Origin: S010-25 sp964441285
GTDB taxonomy: Bacteria > Pseudomonadota > Gammaproteobacteria > SZUA-229
Length of the DNA stretch: 64,000 nucleotides
NCBI GenBank assembly: GCA_964441285.1
Contig: CAYTUK010000006.1
Location: 62,001 to 126,000, forward strand
Direction: 5' to 3'
Part shown: piece after piece, positions 35,752 to 44,167 of the stretch
Layout of the letters: every line of letters begins with the position of its first letter
Position numbering within the stretch: the first letter of the stretch is position 1
Notes under the pieces: model-generated
What the model saw: only the letters and a program-made list of their open reading frames with translations
What the model was told of the DNA's origin: nothing
Databases searched by the model: none
Translations under genes and position numbers: made by a program

Positions 35752-36084
35752 TCAGGAAAGAAACCAGCTATTGATATTAGCCGGGGCCTGTTTCTTTTCA
35801 AGATAATGCATCCCTTTGATGCAGCGAACAATAAGCCAGATCAGGCAGAAGAATGCAATAAAATAGCCAATGCCAACAGGCAGTGTTATGCCGGCAATAA
35901 AAAGGTACAGTAATCCAATCCAGAAGGTTCGAATTTGAAATTGATAATGGGCTTTTAGCCAGTCTGCGGCATCCTCTTTATTTATATAAGCCATTATTAT
36001 GCCAATGATGCCGGTTAAGCCAATAGCAATGCTTACAAGATAGAGGATGTAAATAGTTTTTGCGGTTGATGTGTTTTCGTTCAT
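35752..36084 (-). CDS. DUF4870-like integral membrane protein
   Basis: A 110-residue protein with three hydrophobic segments (about 10-32, 55-70 and 71-92) and the loop KEDAADWLKAHYQFQIRTFWIG, which matches the DUF4870 pattern (short loop with HYRFQIRTF-type sequence). It is an inner-membrane protein of unknown role. It follows the exported protein gene at 36099 with a 14-base gap, so they are probably co-transcribed. Confidence 0.85.
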   Translation of the reverse strand: MNENTSTAKTIYILYLVSIAIGLTGIIGIIMAYINKEDAADWLKAHYQFQIRTFWIGLLYLFIAGITLPVGIGYFIAFFCLIWLIVRCIKGMHYLEKKQAPANINSWFLS

Positions 36085-36098
36085 GTTTGTTATCGGTT

Positions 36099-36974
36099 TT
36101 ATTTGTGACAGTGTGTGGCTCTGGCGTAGAGATAAGGGGTGTTATTTAAATAGGGTTTACCCGTTCTGTCTTCGAGTGGATAAGTTGTTACGTAGCCGTT
36201 ATCAAATCGGAGGTGGAGTAAGGTTCTACCCTGATCACCGGTGCCGATTTTCCATCTACCATGACGGGTATTTGTAGCCTGCATGTAACCAAAGGTGGAA
36301 GTAGCGTTAATGGTTGAGCGGGTATTAGAAGAGTAATAAAAAGCATGGTTGCTGCAAAAATTGTATATTTTTTGGCGACGGTTACCGCTTTTGTTGTTAC
36401 CTCTGGTCGTTAGATAAGTTAGTTGTGCATTCAATAGATGGTGCTGCCACCAAATTGTTGCGGGAGCCATTTTCGGTGGTGAAAAAATCACACTGTTAGC
36501 AATTTGGGTGGCAATTTTTTTATCGTCAGCAGAATAATTATTCGTTGTTGCTATTGCGATGATAGTAATGCCCGCACCAAAGGGATTAATTAACCCAATA
36601 ATATAGGCTTTGGCCGGTGTGCCACGAATATAACCATGAAACTCTGCACCTAAGCCCCGTTTGCGTTCTCCTTTTGCGCTGAGTCGATCAAACGGTCGGC
36701 TTCTTTCGAGTTGAATATTGTTAGTAAAAAAACCTTTGTCGGCATCGTATTTTAGCTGCCACAGGTTTTTGGCATTGTTTTTAAATAACAGGACAAAACC
36801 GGACTTATTCTTCGTTTGAATAAGATAACTGTTTTTTTGCACCTGTCCCAACCAGGTTGGTGGCACGGTAAACTCGATACCCTGGTATGGGTAATTGACT
36901 CGGCCTGTCTGAGCGGCAAACGCATTATTGCTGAGCAGCAGAATGAGTGATAAGGCGATAAAAAAATAGTGCAT
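36099..36974 (-). CDS. Exported protein of unknown function
   Basis: A 291-residue protein I do not recognise. A signal peptide (hydrophobic residues 4-15, cleavage after AFA at about 20) directs it to the periplasm or beyond. The first half (GIEFTVPPTWLGQVQKNSYLIQTK...) looks like a beta-rich domain of 150 residues with a hydrophobic stretch GAGITIIAIATTN; the second half is rich in Asn, Thr, Tyr and Gly (NATSTFGYMQATNTRHGRWK). Four cysteine or histidine residues near the C terminus include HCHK. It is likely co-transcribed with the DUF4870-like gene downstream. Confidence 0.75.
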   Translation of the reverse strand: MHYFFIALSLILLLSNNAFAAQTGRVNYPYQGIEFTVPPTWLGQVQKNSYLIQTKNKSGFVLLFKNNAKNLWQLKYDADKGFFTNNIQLERSRPFDRLSAKGERKRGLGAEFHGYIRGTPAKAYIIGLINPFGAGITIIAIATTNNYSADDKKIATQIANSVIFSPPKMAPATIWWQHHLLNAQLTYLTTRGNNKSGNRRQKIYNFCSNHAFYYSSNTRSTINATSTFGYMQATNTRHGRWKIGTGDQGRTLLHLRFDNGYVTTYPLEDRTGKPYLNNTPYLYARATHCHK

Positions 36975-37063
36975 AATTATATTCCAGACATGCCTTTTTC
37001 AGATAAGTACTGTTGAACAATAAAGTTGACGACAAGTAGTTTTACGCCTTAGTCTGGTTTATT

Positions 37064-37222
37064 TCAAGCGGGTTGTGAAATTTTTGAGGGTAACCAGGTG
37101 ACGATTCCTGGCCAGTAGGGAATGAGTCTCATCGCTATTATTTGTAGCAGGATTATGACGACAAGAAACATACCCAGCACCAGTGCCAGCGTCAACCAGG
37201 AAACGGTGCCCGCTCCAGTCAA
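37064..37222 (-). CDS. Possible small membrane protein downstream of thrB
   Basis: A 52-codon frame from TTG (37222) to TGA (37064) has one strong hydrophobic segment, WLTLALVLGMFLVVIILLQI, and then a short proline/tryptophan-rich tail. It overlaps a less plausible hydrophilic frame (37059-37259). The start is weak, so it could instead be a chance frame. It lies 49 bases after the thrB stop on the same strand. Confidence 0.35.
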   Translation of the reverse strand: MTGAGTVSWLTLALVLGMFLVVIILLQIIAMRLIPYWPGIVTWLPSKISQPA

Positions 37223-37271
37223 TAAAGATTTCAGTTCCGAGGATAAATTTAGTCAACATGACGGCTAAAAA

Positions 37272-38252
37272 TTAGCGCCAGTAAGACAGGTAATCATCAT
37301 GCTGATGGATACGGTTCTGTAGAATGGCTTTGAACGTATCGGGGTTTTTAGTGTGGACCAGCTCACCGGGGCGGGGGAAATGCTGGTCATATAAACGGGA
37401 TAGCCAGAAACGTAAAGCCCCCGCACGTAGCAATGTCGGCCAGTAGGATTGCTCCGCATCAGTCAGCGGGCGGTAGTGATGGTAGTGGCTTAATAAAGCG
37501 GTGACTTTATCTTTGTCCAGACCGTGGTCGTTGTTGCAACACCAGTCGTTTGCGGCGACTGCCAGATCATACAGCAGGGCATCATCACAGGCATAATAAA
37601 AATCAATAATGCCGCTGAAATGGTTGTTGCCGTTTTTGCGGTACCACAGTGCGTTATCGCGAAACAGGTCGGCATGAATAACGCCGTGAGGCAGGCTGGG
37701 ATCGCGTTTATCTTTTTGAAAGGTGATTTCATTTTTAAGCAGAGTCTGCGCATCGTCATCAAGTTTTGCCAGTACCTGCCTGGCTGTCTGCTGGCACCAG
37801 ACCGGGCCCCGTGGATTCTGCCTTTTTACCGGATAACTTAAACCGGCGGCATGCATCTTACCCATGGCAGTACCAAGCTGTTCGCAGTGATTAACACCTG
37901 TTTCGATAAGGCTGCTACCTTGCAGGCGTTCGACCAGAGCTATCGGTTTGCCGTTAAACCGTCGCAAATAGTCACCTTTGTTATCCGCCACCGGGTTTGC
38001 GCTGGGTACGTTGTGATCGGCGAGGTGATGCATTAGATTGAGGAAGTATTCTAATTCTTCAAATGTGTGTTGTTCAAAAATCGTTAATACAAAGCGACGT
38101 GGGTTGTCAGCCGGGTTGTTATACGTGCTGACAAAATAGTTGGTGTTTTCAATGCCATCGCTAATGCCTTCAAAATCAGCCAGTTGCCCGACAGAGTAAT
38201 TATTCAGAAAGTCCCTGAGCTCGGTGTCTTCGATGAGGGTATAAACAGACAT
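37272..38252 (-). CDS. thrB: Homoserine kinase (ThrB, APH-fold type)
   Basis: A 326-residue kinase of the aminoglycoside-phosphotransferase fold, the pseudomonad type of homoserine kinase. Features are MSVYTLIEDTELRDFLNNY, GISDGIENTNYFV (near 29), the catalytic loop HGVIHADLFRDNALW (near 189) and the metal-binding GIIDFYYACDDALLYDLA (near 214). It phosphorylates homoserine for threonine synthesis. No other thr gene is beside it. Confidence 0.95.
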   Translation of the reverse strand: MSVYTLIEDTELRDFLNNYSVGQLADFEGISDGIENTNYFVSTYNNPADNPRRFVLTIFEQHTFEELEYFLNLMHHLADHNVPSANPVADNKGDYLRRFNGKPIALVERLQGSSLIETGVNHCEQLGTAMGKMHAAGLSYPVKRQNPRGPVWCQQTARQVLAKLDDDAQTLLKNEITFQKDKRDPSLPHGVIHADLFRDNALWYRKNGNNHFSGIIDFYYACDDALLYDLAVAANDWCCNNDHGLDKDKVTALLSHYHHYRPLTDAEQSYWPTLLRAGALRFWLSRLYDQHFPRPGELVHTKNPDTFKAILQNRIHQHDDYLSYWR

Positions 38253-38428
38253 GGTTGACGAGTTGTGAAAAAAGAAGTGATTTTAGCTTATTCAGCAATG
38301 CATATAAAAAGAATTAATAAATTAAGTGAGCAACATTAGGGCAATATACAATTAAACACCATTGTTGCGTTGTTCTCCTGGATGGAATGAAAATTTTTTA
38401 TCCATCAATTGTTGGAAGGTGTTTTCTG

Positions 38429-39337
38429 TTATCGGCATCTATTATCGGCGAATAAGGATTCGCGAGCAGTTTCCATTATAGTCGTGACCACGGGATGCGA
38501 AATTCGACGCTCGACAGAAATGGCATAAAAATGTTCTTTCACTGCATCGATGCGACCGATACAGGCGGCCTGATATTGTGATTCCACCTCCGCTTCAATC
38601 GCGGCAGGGGCAATAAAAATACCTGCGTTTTCCTGTCCAAACACTTTCATTAACGCACTATCATCAAATTCAGCCACAATGCGAGGATATATGCGGTGTT
38701 TATCTAACCATTGATCAATACTGGCGCGTAACTGATTCCCGCTACTGGGCAGGAGCAGTGGCGCGCCATGCAGGCAGCGCGGGAAATCACCGCTTAAGCT
38801 TTTCTTTAGTTTTTCTGTCGCAAAAAAACTGACCGCGCACTCGCCCAGTTTATGACTAAACCCGCGGGTGCTTATGGTCGACGGTATCGGACGATCAGCC
38901 AGCACCAGGTCGAGACGATGTACCGATAGCTCAGCTAACAGATTATCCAGGCTTGATTCGCGGCAGACCAGACGTACCGGCTCGGGCATTATTAATGCAG
39001 GAGCAAGGATGCGGTGTGCAATTGATTTGGGTACAACATCGACTACGCCAACCCGCAACGTTTGTGGCAGGCTGGCAGGTAGCTGATGGATGAGCTCTTC
39101 CAGTTCACCGCCCAGGGAAAAAATTTCATCCGCATAACTTAATACTAAGCGTCCTGTTTCAGTCAGTTCCAGATTACGCCCAACTCTGGCGAACAGGCTG
39201 ATTCCCAGGTGGTCTTCCAGTAAACTCAACTGCCCACTGATCGTTTGTGGTGTCAGATGTAGCCTTTCACCAGCGCGGGCAATGCCGCCCTCTTTAGCCA
39301 CCATCCAGAAGTAGCGTAAATGTTTATAGTTAACCAC
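38429..39337 (-). CDS. nhaR: LysR-family transcriptional activator NhaR
   Basis: A 302-residue regulator starting at GTG 39337 with VNYKHLRYFWMVAKEGGIARAGERLHLTPQTISGQL, the characteristic NhaR winged-helix N terminus; a longer frame to 39466 has no support. The LysR substrate domain follows (about 92-300). NhaR activates nhaA in response to Na+ in E. coli. Here nhaA is 1.3 kb away with two genes between, on the opposite strand, which fits a salt/stress cluster. Confidence 0.9.
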   Translation of the reverse strand: MVNYKHLRYFWMVAKEGGIARAGERLHLTPQTISGQLSLLEDHLGISLFARVGRNLELTETGRLVLSYADEIFSLGGELEELIHQLPASLPQTLRVGVVDVVPKSIAHRILAPALIMPEPVRLVCRESSLDNLLAELSVHRLDLVLADRPIPSTISTRGFSHKLGECAVSFFATEKLKKSLSGDFPRCLHGAPLLLPSSGNQLRASIDQWLDKHRIYPRIVAEFDDSALMKVFGQENAGIFIAPAAIEAEVESQYQAACIGRIDAVKEHFYAISVERRISHPVVTTIMETARESLFADNRCR

Positions 39338-39460
39338 AGCCTCATCAATACCTCGTAATTTTCGAATAGTATAGCAATAATATTCGACTTTTATTATAAG
39401 TTGACCGTGCTTAATATGTTGGCTCATAACGTGCCAATAACACCCACAGCGGAGAATTTT

Positions 39461-39805
39461 ATGCAAATTGATATTCAGTCACGCGGCTTTTCTCTTACCG
39501 ATGCCCTACTTAACTATGCGCGTCGGCGATTACTTTTTTCTATGTCGTATGGCAACAACTATATTCATCGAATTGCCGTTCGCTTATCGGATATTAATGG
39601 CCCACGCGGTGGCGCGGACAAGTGCTGCCAGGTGCAGGTGGCACTTGCTGGTATGCCTGATGTGGTCATAAAAGACATAGCTGTCGACTTGTATGCTGCT
39701 ATTGATCATGCCATTGACCGAGCTCGACGGACGGTGGTACGAAAAATTGATCGACAGCAAACACGGCGTAAGCAAAAACATCTGTATAGATTAGAGGCAG
39801 AATAA
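39461..39805 (+). CDS. HPF/RaiA-family ribosome-associated protein
   Basis: A 114-residue protein with the sigma54-modulation/ribosome-hibernation fold: MQIDIQSRGFSLTDALLNYARRRL, IAVRLSDINGPRGGADKCCQVQVAL and DLYAAIDHAIDRARRTVVRKIDRQ. Such proteins bind 30S ribosomes or the A/P sites under stress. ATG at 39461 is preferred due to GCGGAG 7 bases upstream. It diverges from nhaR. It is basic at the C terminus and short, as for HPF short forms. Confidence 0.85.
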   Translation: MQIDIQSRGFSLTDALLNYARRRLLFSMSYGNNYIHRIAVRLSDINGPRGGADKCCQVQVALAGMPDVVIKDIAVDLYAAIDHAIDRARRTVVRKIDRQQTRRKQKHLYRLEAE

Positions 39806-39830
39806 ACCAGCCATTTAGGAGGCAATCATT

Positions 39831-40508
39831 ATGCATAATACAACCATGAGCCGCACCGTTAATCGTCAGAATCAGGCATCCATCTTTGCCACCAACAGGG
39901 TAGTACGCAACACGTATTCTCTGTTAGCCATGACATTGATATTCAGCGCATTGACTGCGGGTGTTTCGATGTCACTAAACTTACCCCATCCAGGGTTGTT
40001 GCTCACACTCGGCGGTTATTTTGGCCTGTTATTCCTGACCTCAAAATTCCGCGACAGCAGTTTAGGTATTGCATTTGTCTTTGCTCTGACTGGTTTTATG
40101 GGCTATACCCTTGGCCCGATTCTGAATTCCTATCTGGCGTTGGCAAATGGTGGGCAGATGGTGATGACAGCAATGAGTGGCACGGGCGCTATTTTCCTTG
40201 GATTATCTGGCTATGCGCTGACTTCTCGAAAAAACTTCAGCTTTATGGGTGGTTTTCTGATGGCGGGTATTCTGGTTGCCTTTCTGGCCGGTCTGGGCGC
40301 CTTGTTTTTCGAGATGTCGGGTCTGTCGCTGGCCGTATCAGCCATGTTTGTTCTACTTATGGCGGGGCTGATTTTGTATGAAACCAGTAATATTATTCAC
40401 GGTGGTGAAACCAACTACATCATGGCAACCGTTACGCTGTACATTTCTATCTTTAATCTATTCACCAGTCTGTTGCACTTGCTGGGATTCATGAATGCAG
40501 AGGAGTAG
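39831..40508 (+). CDS. Bax1-I/YccA family membrane protein
   Basis: A 225-residue inner-membrane protein with seven hydrophobic segments (starting near 30, 55, 78, 110, 138, 163 and 198). It includes GFMGYTLGPILNSYL, characteristic of the TMBIM/YccA family. E. coli YccA modulates FtsH. GGAGGC precedes the ATG. It lies between an HPF-like gene and nhaA; the three genes run in the same direction and may respond to stress together. Confidence 0.93.
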   Translation: MHNTTMSRTVNRQNQASIFATNRVVRNTYSLLAMTLIFSALTAGVSMSLNLPHPGLLLTLGGYFGLLFLTSKFRDSSLGIAFVFALTGFMGYTLGPILNSYLALANGGQMVMTAMSGTGAIFLGLSGYALTSRKNFSFMGGFLMAGILVAFLAGLGALFFEMSGLSLAVSAMFVLLMAGLILYETSNIIHGGETNYIMATVTLYISIFNLFTSLLHLLGFMNAEE

Positions 40509-40623
40509 TGGTTACTGCTGATCGGCTAACCTGCTATGTAAATATTGAATGTCCGTGTTGTATACGGCTCGATTATTTATGATAATACATAGTGACATGA
40601 ACGGGCGTTTATTAAGAGATTAG

Positions 40624-41985
40624 TTGATGAATAAAACAGATAAAAATGAGTATGTCGCACCGTGGGAAAAAGCCTTTGAACGGGTGTTAACGCCGTTAGA
40701 CGATTTTATTCATCGTCAAACCACCAGTGGCATTCTGCTCATGCTTTGTGCGATTGCGGCGCTGTTTATTGCGAATAGCCCGTGGAGCGGGGCTTACCAG
40801 CATCTGCTGGAGATAAAATTTACTATCGGTGTGCCAGGCTTCCAGTTATCCAAATCATTGCACCACTGGATTAATGATGGCTTAATGGCGCTGTTTTTTT
40901 TCGTCATCGGGCTGGAACTCAAGCGTGAAATACTGGTAGGAGAACTCGCGGATATAAAATTAGCGATGTTGCCGGTGATCGCTGCCGTTGGCGGTATGCT
41001 GGTCCCTGTTCTAATCTACAGAAGCATCAATCCAGAAGGGCCAGCCTTAAATGGCTGGGGTGTCCCGATGGCAACTGACATTGCCTTTGCTCTGGGTGCG
41101 CTGGCATTACTCGGTAAGCGGGTGCCAAAAAACCTGCTGACATTTCTGATCGCGCTGGCGATAGTTGATGACTTGGGCGCGGTTTTGGTGATAGCGCTGT
41201 TCTATACCGAGACCATAAACGTTTTTGCCCTGGCAATTGCGGCGGCGGTCATGATTTTGCTGGTGGCATTTAATCTGGGTGGCATTCGACGCTCTACACC
41301 TTATATTCTATTCGGGATAGTACTATGGATAGCCATGTTGCAGAGTGGGATTCATGCCACTCTCGCAGGCATTTTTCTGGCATTCACTATTCCGATGCGG
41401 CCGAAATATAATGCCAGTCGTTTTTTATCACACATTAATGAGATGGCTGCGCAGATTAAACGGGCTTACCAGCATGAAGACAATATCATTAAGAATGACG
41501 AATTGCGTGCGCGGGTTCAGGCATTGGGAGAAGGTGTGCTATTAGTTCAGGCTCCCGCTCAAATTATGGAACGTAAAATGCACATTCCATCCGCTTATTT
41601 TATCATTCCGGTGTTTTCTCTGGCGAATGCGGGCATTCCTATCGACTGGGCCTCTTTTGGTAGTGTTATTACTCACCCAGTGGCGGAGGGCGTAATCGCC
41701 GGTCTGGTGGTCGGTAAGTTGATTGGTATTGCCGGTTTTTCCTGGCTTGCAGTCAAGCTTGGGGTAACATCACTTCCGCATGGGCTGAATTTTAAACACA
41801 TTACGGGCGCAGCACTCATGGGCGGTATCGGCTTTACCATGTCAATATTTATTGCAGAATTAGGTTTCTCCTATTCCGCTGAAGATCTACTTATGGCTAA
41901 AACGGGCATTGTTATAGCTTCAATCATCGCGGGAGTCTCAGGGTTTGTCTGGCTATATTTTAGCGCTGAAAAAAATCGGGAATAG
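40624..41985 (+). CDS. nhaA: Na+/H+ antiporter NhaA
   Basis: A 453-residue sodium/proton antiporter, longer than the E. coli protein. The ion-binding pair Asp182-Asp183 is in ALAIVDDLGAV and the family Asp152 in PMATDIAFALG. About twelve membrane segments are seen. A charged cytoplasmic insertion of about 45 residues (MAAQIKRAYQHEDNIIKNDE, near 280) and an N-terminal extension explain the extra length and occur in other NhaA proteins. nhaR lies upstream on the opposite strand. Confidence 0.96.
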   Translation: MMNKTDKNEYVAPWEKAFERVLTPLDDFIHRQTTSGILLMLCAIAALFIANSPWSGAYQHLLEIKFTIGVPGFQLSKSLHHWINDGLMALFFFVIGLELKREILVGELADIKLAMLPVIAAVGGMLVPVLIYRSINPEGPALNGWGVPMATDIAFALGALALLGKRVPKNLLTFLIALAIVDDLGAVLVIALFYTETINVFALAIAAAVMILLVAFNLGGIRRSTPYILFGIVLWIAMLQSGIHATLAGIFLAFTIPMRPKYNASRFLSHINEMAAQIKRAYQHEDNIIKNDELRARVQALGEGVLLVQAPAQIMERKMHIPSAYFIIPVFSLANAGIPIDWASFGSVITHPVAEGVIAGLVVGKLIGIAGFSWLAVKLGVTSLPHGLNFKHITGAALMGGIGFTMSIFIAELGFSYSAEDLLMAKTGIVIASIIAGVSGFVWLYFSAEKNRE

Positions 41986-42008
41986 TCTGATCGACTGTTT
42001 TGAGCTGG

Positions 42009-42875
42009 TTATCTGGAACCAACGGCAACCAGCATTTCACATGGCCCTTCAAACTGGCCATTATTTTCAAACTGCCGCAGGGCATCTTCAATTTCATTCC
42101 AGGCCTCATCCTGCGCCATATCCGATAAACCTGAGAGCATTTGATGCAGCGCACCAAACGATTCCTGCTCAAACTGCAAACATTCTGCTGCCGATGAAAC
42201 ACGAACTGGCGCATGGATGGTTTTAACCTCAATATTTTTAAACCCTGCCTGCGTAAAAGCACCAGCCAGCTTATCTCTGGTACCCAGACTAAATGGTCCT
42301 GGTTGACCGGGCAGGGGTGCGGGAAGTTTTGCACGGCGGCGAATGATAGCCACCGGAATCGAAAAAAACGGGTTAGTTTCGGCGGTGGAATAGACCATCG
42401 CTACGACCTTACCCTGTGGTTTTAATTGTTGTTTCATCCCTGTCAGGGCCTTTTGCTGGTCAGGAAAATAAATCAAACCGACACGGGAAATAACGGCATC
42501 AAATGGCTCTGCCGTTATTACTGCCAGGTTTTCACCATCGACTACCTGAGTTTGCACATTATTTAAACCGGCCAGTTTTGCGGCAGTGGCGGCAAATTGC
42601 AAAATGTCCGGTGAAATGTCTGTAGCCAGAACCTGTCCGCTATGACCAATCCGTTTTGCCACGGCTAGCGTCTGCTCACCTGCCCCCGCAGCCACATCCA
42701 GTACCCGACTGCCATGTTTAATGTCACACATATCCAGCATGGTTTCGGTGGCTGGGCCTAACCATCTATTCAATAAAGGTCCCCAGCGGTGCCAGGCTTC
42801 GGCGGCAGTGTTCCACTGCTGTAAAGTGGTTTGCTTGTATTTTATGGCATCAAACTGTGGTGGGTTTTTAGTCAT
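42009..42875 (-). CDS. Class I SAM-dependent methyltransferase (UbiE/Methyltransf_11-like)
   Basis: A 288-residue methyltransferase. SAM motifs are RVLDVAAGAGEQTLAVAKRIG (near 63) and VLATDISPDILQFA (near 86), followed by FDAVISRVGLIYFPD (near 130). The start is ATG at 42875 with GGAGAAG upstream; the longer frame to 43004 overlaps the next gene's start. The substrate is unknown. It diverges from a LysR regulator, whose likely operator lies between the two, so it may be the regulator's target. Confidence 0.88.
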   Translation of the reverse strand: MTKNPPQFDAIKYKQTTLQQWNTAAEAWHRWGPLLNRWLGPATETMLDMCDIKHGSRVLDVAAGAGEQTLAVAKRIGHSGQVLATDISPDILQFAATAAKLAGLNNVQTQVVDGENLAVITAEPFDAVISRVGLIYFPDQQKALTGMKQQLKPQGKVVAMVYSTAETNPFFSIPVAIIRRRAKLPAPLPGQPGPFSLGTRDKLAGAFTQAGFKNIEVKTIHAPVRVSSAAECLQFEQESFGALHQMLSGLSDMAQDEAWNEIEDALRQFENNGQFEGPCEMLVAVGSR

Positions 42876-42962
42876 TGCCTTCTCCGTAGAAGATGTTGTT
42901 AGGGTGAAACCAAGTCTATGCTGATTTTTTTTGCTTACAATTCCATAAAAAAACAAACATAA

Positions 42963-42978
42963 TGTGCAAAAATGCACA
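42963..42978. promoter_or_regulatory. Candidate LysR operator between methyltransferase and LysR genes
   Basis: TGTGCAAAAATGCACA is a perfect 6-4-6 inverted repeat that fits the T-N11-A pattern of LysR sites, 26 bases before the LysR ATG at 43004 and 88 bases from the methyltransferase ATG. Role inferred. Confidence 0.55.
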
Positions 42979-43003
42979 GACAGGCAGTGGCGGAGGATAA
43001 GCA

Positions 43004-43891
43004 ATGAACTGGGATGACATGCGGCTTTTTCTGGCGGTGGCTCGTACTGGTTCCATCAGTGGTGCAGCCAGACATTTAGGCGTGCAGCACTCGACGGTTT
43101 CCCGGCGTATGCGATCGCTGGAAAAAAAACTGGATGCGCGTTTAATTGAGCGCAAAAAAACGGGTTATGAACTCACTGTGGCAGGTGAAAGCATCAAACA
43201 GTCGGCCATGCGAATTGAAAGGGAAATACTCTGTGTGGATGGGGTTTTACGGGGGAAAGATACGCATCTGGCTGGCGCATTGCGGGTAACTGCTATTAAC
43301 AATATGGCCTCATCGGTATTAATGCCTATGTTTGCCGGTTTTAGTCAGGCACACCCACAGATTGAGTTACATATTATCGTATCCAATATGAACGCCAGCC
43401 TGGCGCAGCGTGAGGCGGATATTGCTATTCGTCTCACCAATTCCCCCACGGAAACACTCATTGGAAAACGCCTGCTAACGGTTGCATCCACCATTTATGG
43501 CAGTCGGGAATATCTAAATAAAATCAAACCACAACAGGCGGAGCCTAAATGGATTGGGGTCAATTGCTGTGTCTTTCATCGAACCTGGACCAAACAATAC
43601 GGTAGCCATCAGCCACACAATTTTTATAGTGATGATACCTTGCTTACGCTATCGGCGATAAAACAGGGGTTAGGCGTATCCTGGTTACCCTGCTTTCTTG
43701 GTGATACGGACCCTTTGCTGGAACGCTATTGTGACCCGGATGCACAACATAACCTGGGTTTATGGTTATTGCTGCACCCTGACTTGAAACGAACTGCAAG
43801 AGTGCTGGCGTTTCGGGAACATATGATCCAGAGCATTCAGCAGCAACGGGATTTGTTTGAGGGACGATTAGGCGAAGGTTGTGCAACTTAA
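43004..43891 (+). CDS. LysR-family transcriptional regulator
   Basis: A 295-residue regulator with winged-helix N terminus (MNWDDMRLFLAVARTGSISGAARHLGVQHSTVSRRMRSLE) and a substrate-binding domain from about residue 90. GALRVTAINNMASSVLMPMF and EADIAIRLTN resemble the GcvA/DsdC-like subgroup of LysR proteins. It diverges from a methyltransferase gene, suggesting that this is a regulated target. Effector unknown. Ends before polA after a 276-base gap with no gene. Confidence 0.9.
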   Translation: MNWDDMRLFLAVARTGSISGAARHLGVQHSTVSRRMRSLEKKLDARLIERKKTGYELTVAGESIKQSAMRIEREILCVDGVLRGKDTHLAGALRVTAINNMASSVLMPMFAGFSQAHPQIELHIIVSNMNASLAQREADIAIRLTNSPTETLIGKRLLTVASTIYGSREYLNKIKPQQAEPKWIGVNCCVFHRTWTKQYGSHQPHNFYSDDTLLTLSAIKQGLGVSWLPCFLGDTDPLLERYCDPDAQHNLGLWLLLHPDLKRTARVLAFREHMIQSIQQQRDLFEGRLGEGCAT

Positions 43892-44167
43892 ACTCTGGAG
43901 CCTTTACGGCTAAATTATTTTTAGTTTTTCGACTATTTACTTCGAGTTAGTCTTGGCTGAAGAAATGCTGGATTCAAGTTGTTCATTCACGGTTTATTCA
44001 GAGCTTTCCTGGCAGTCTATATTTTAATATAGGCTACATGCATGGGTTAGTGGGTGCTGGAACAGGATCAGGCCTGCGCCGACTTTCTTTGCGCCGGACA
44101 CATAAGGAATATATAAATCATTCATGCTATGGGATAATCAACACCCTCTTGCTCAAGCGTAAAGCGT

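Noticed and set aside
37059..37259. 66-codon hydrophilic frame after thrB
   Set aside because: A hydrophobic frame on the same strand is more protein-like, and neither is certain.
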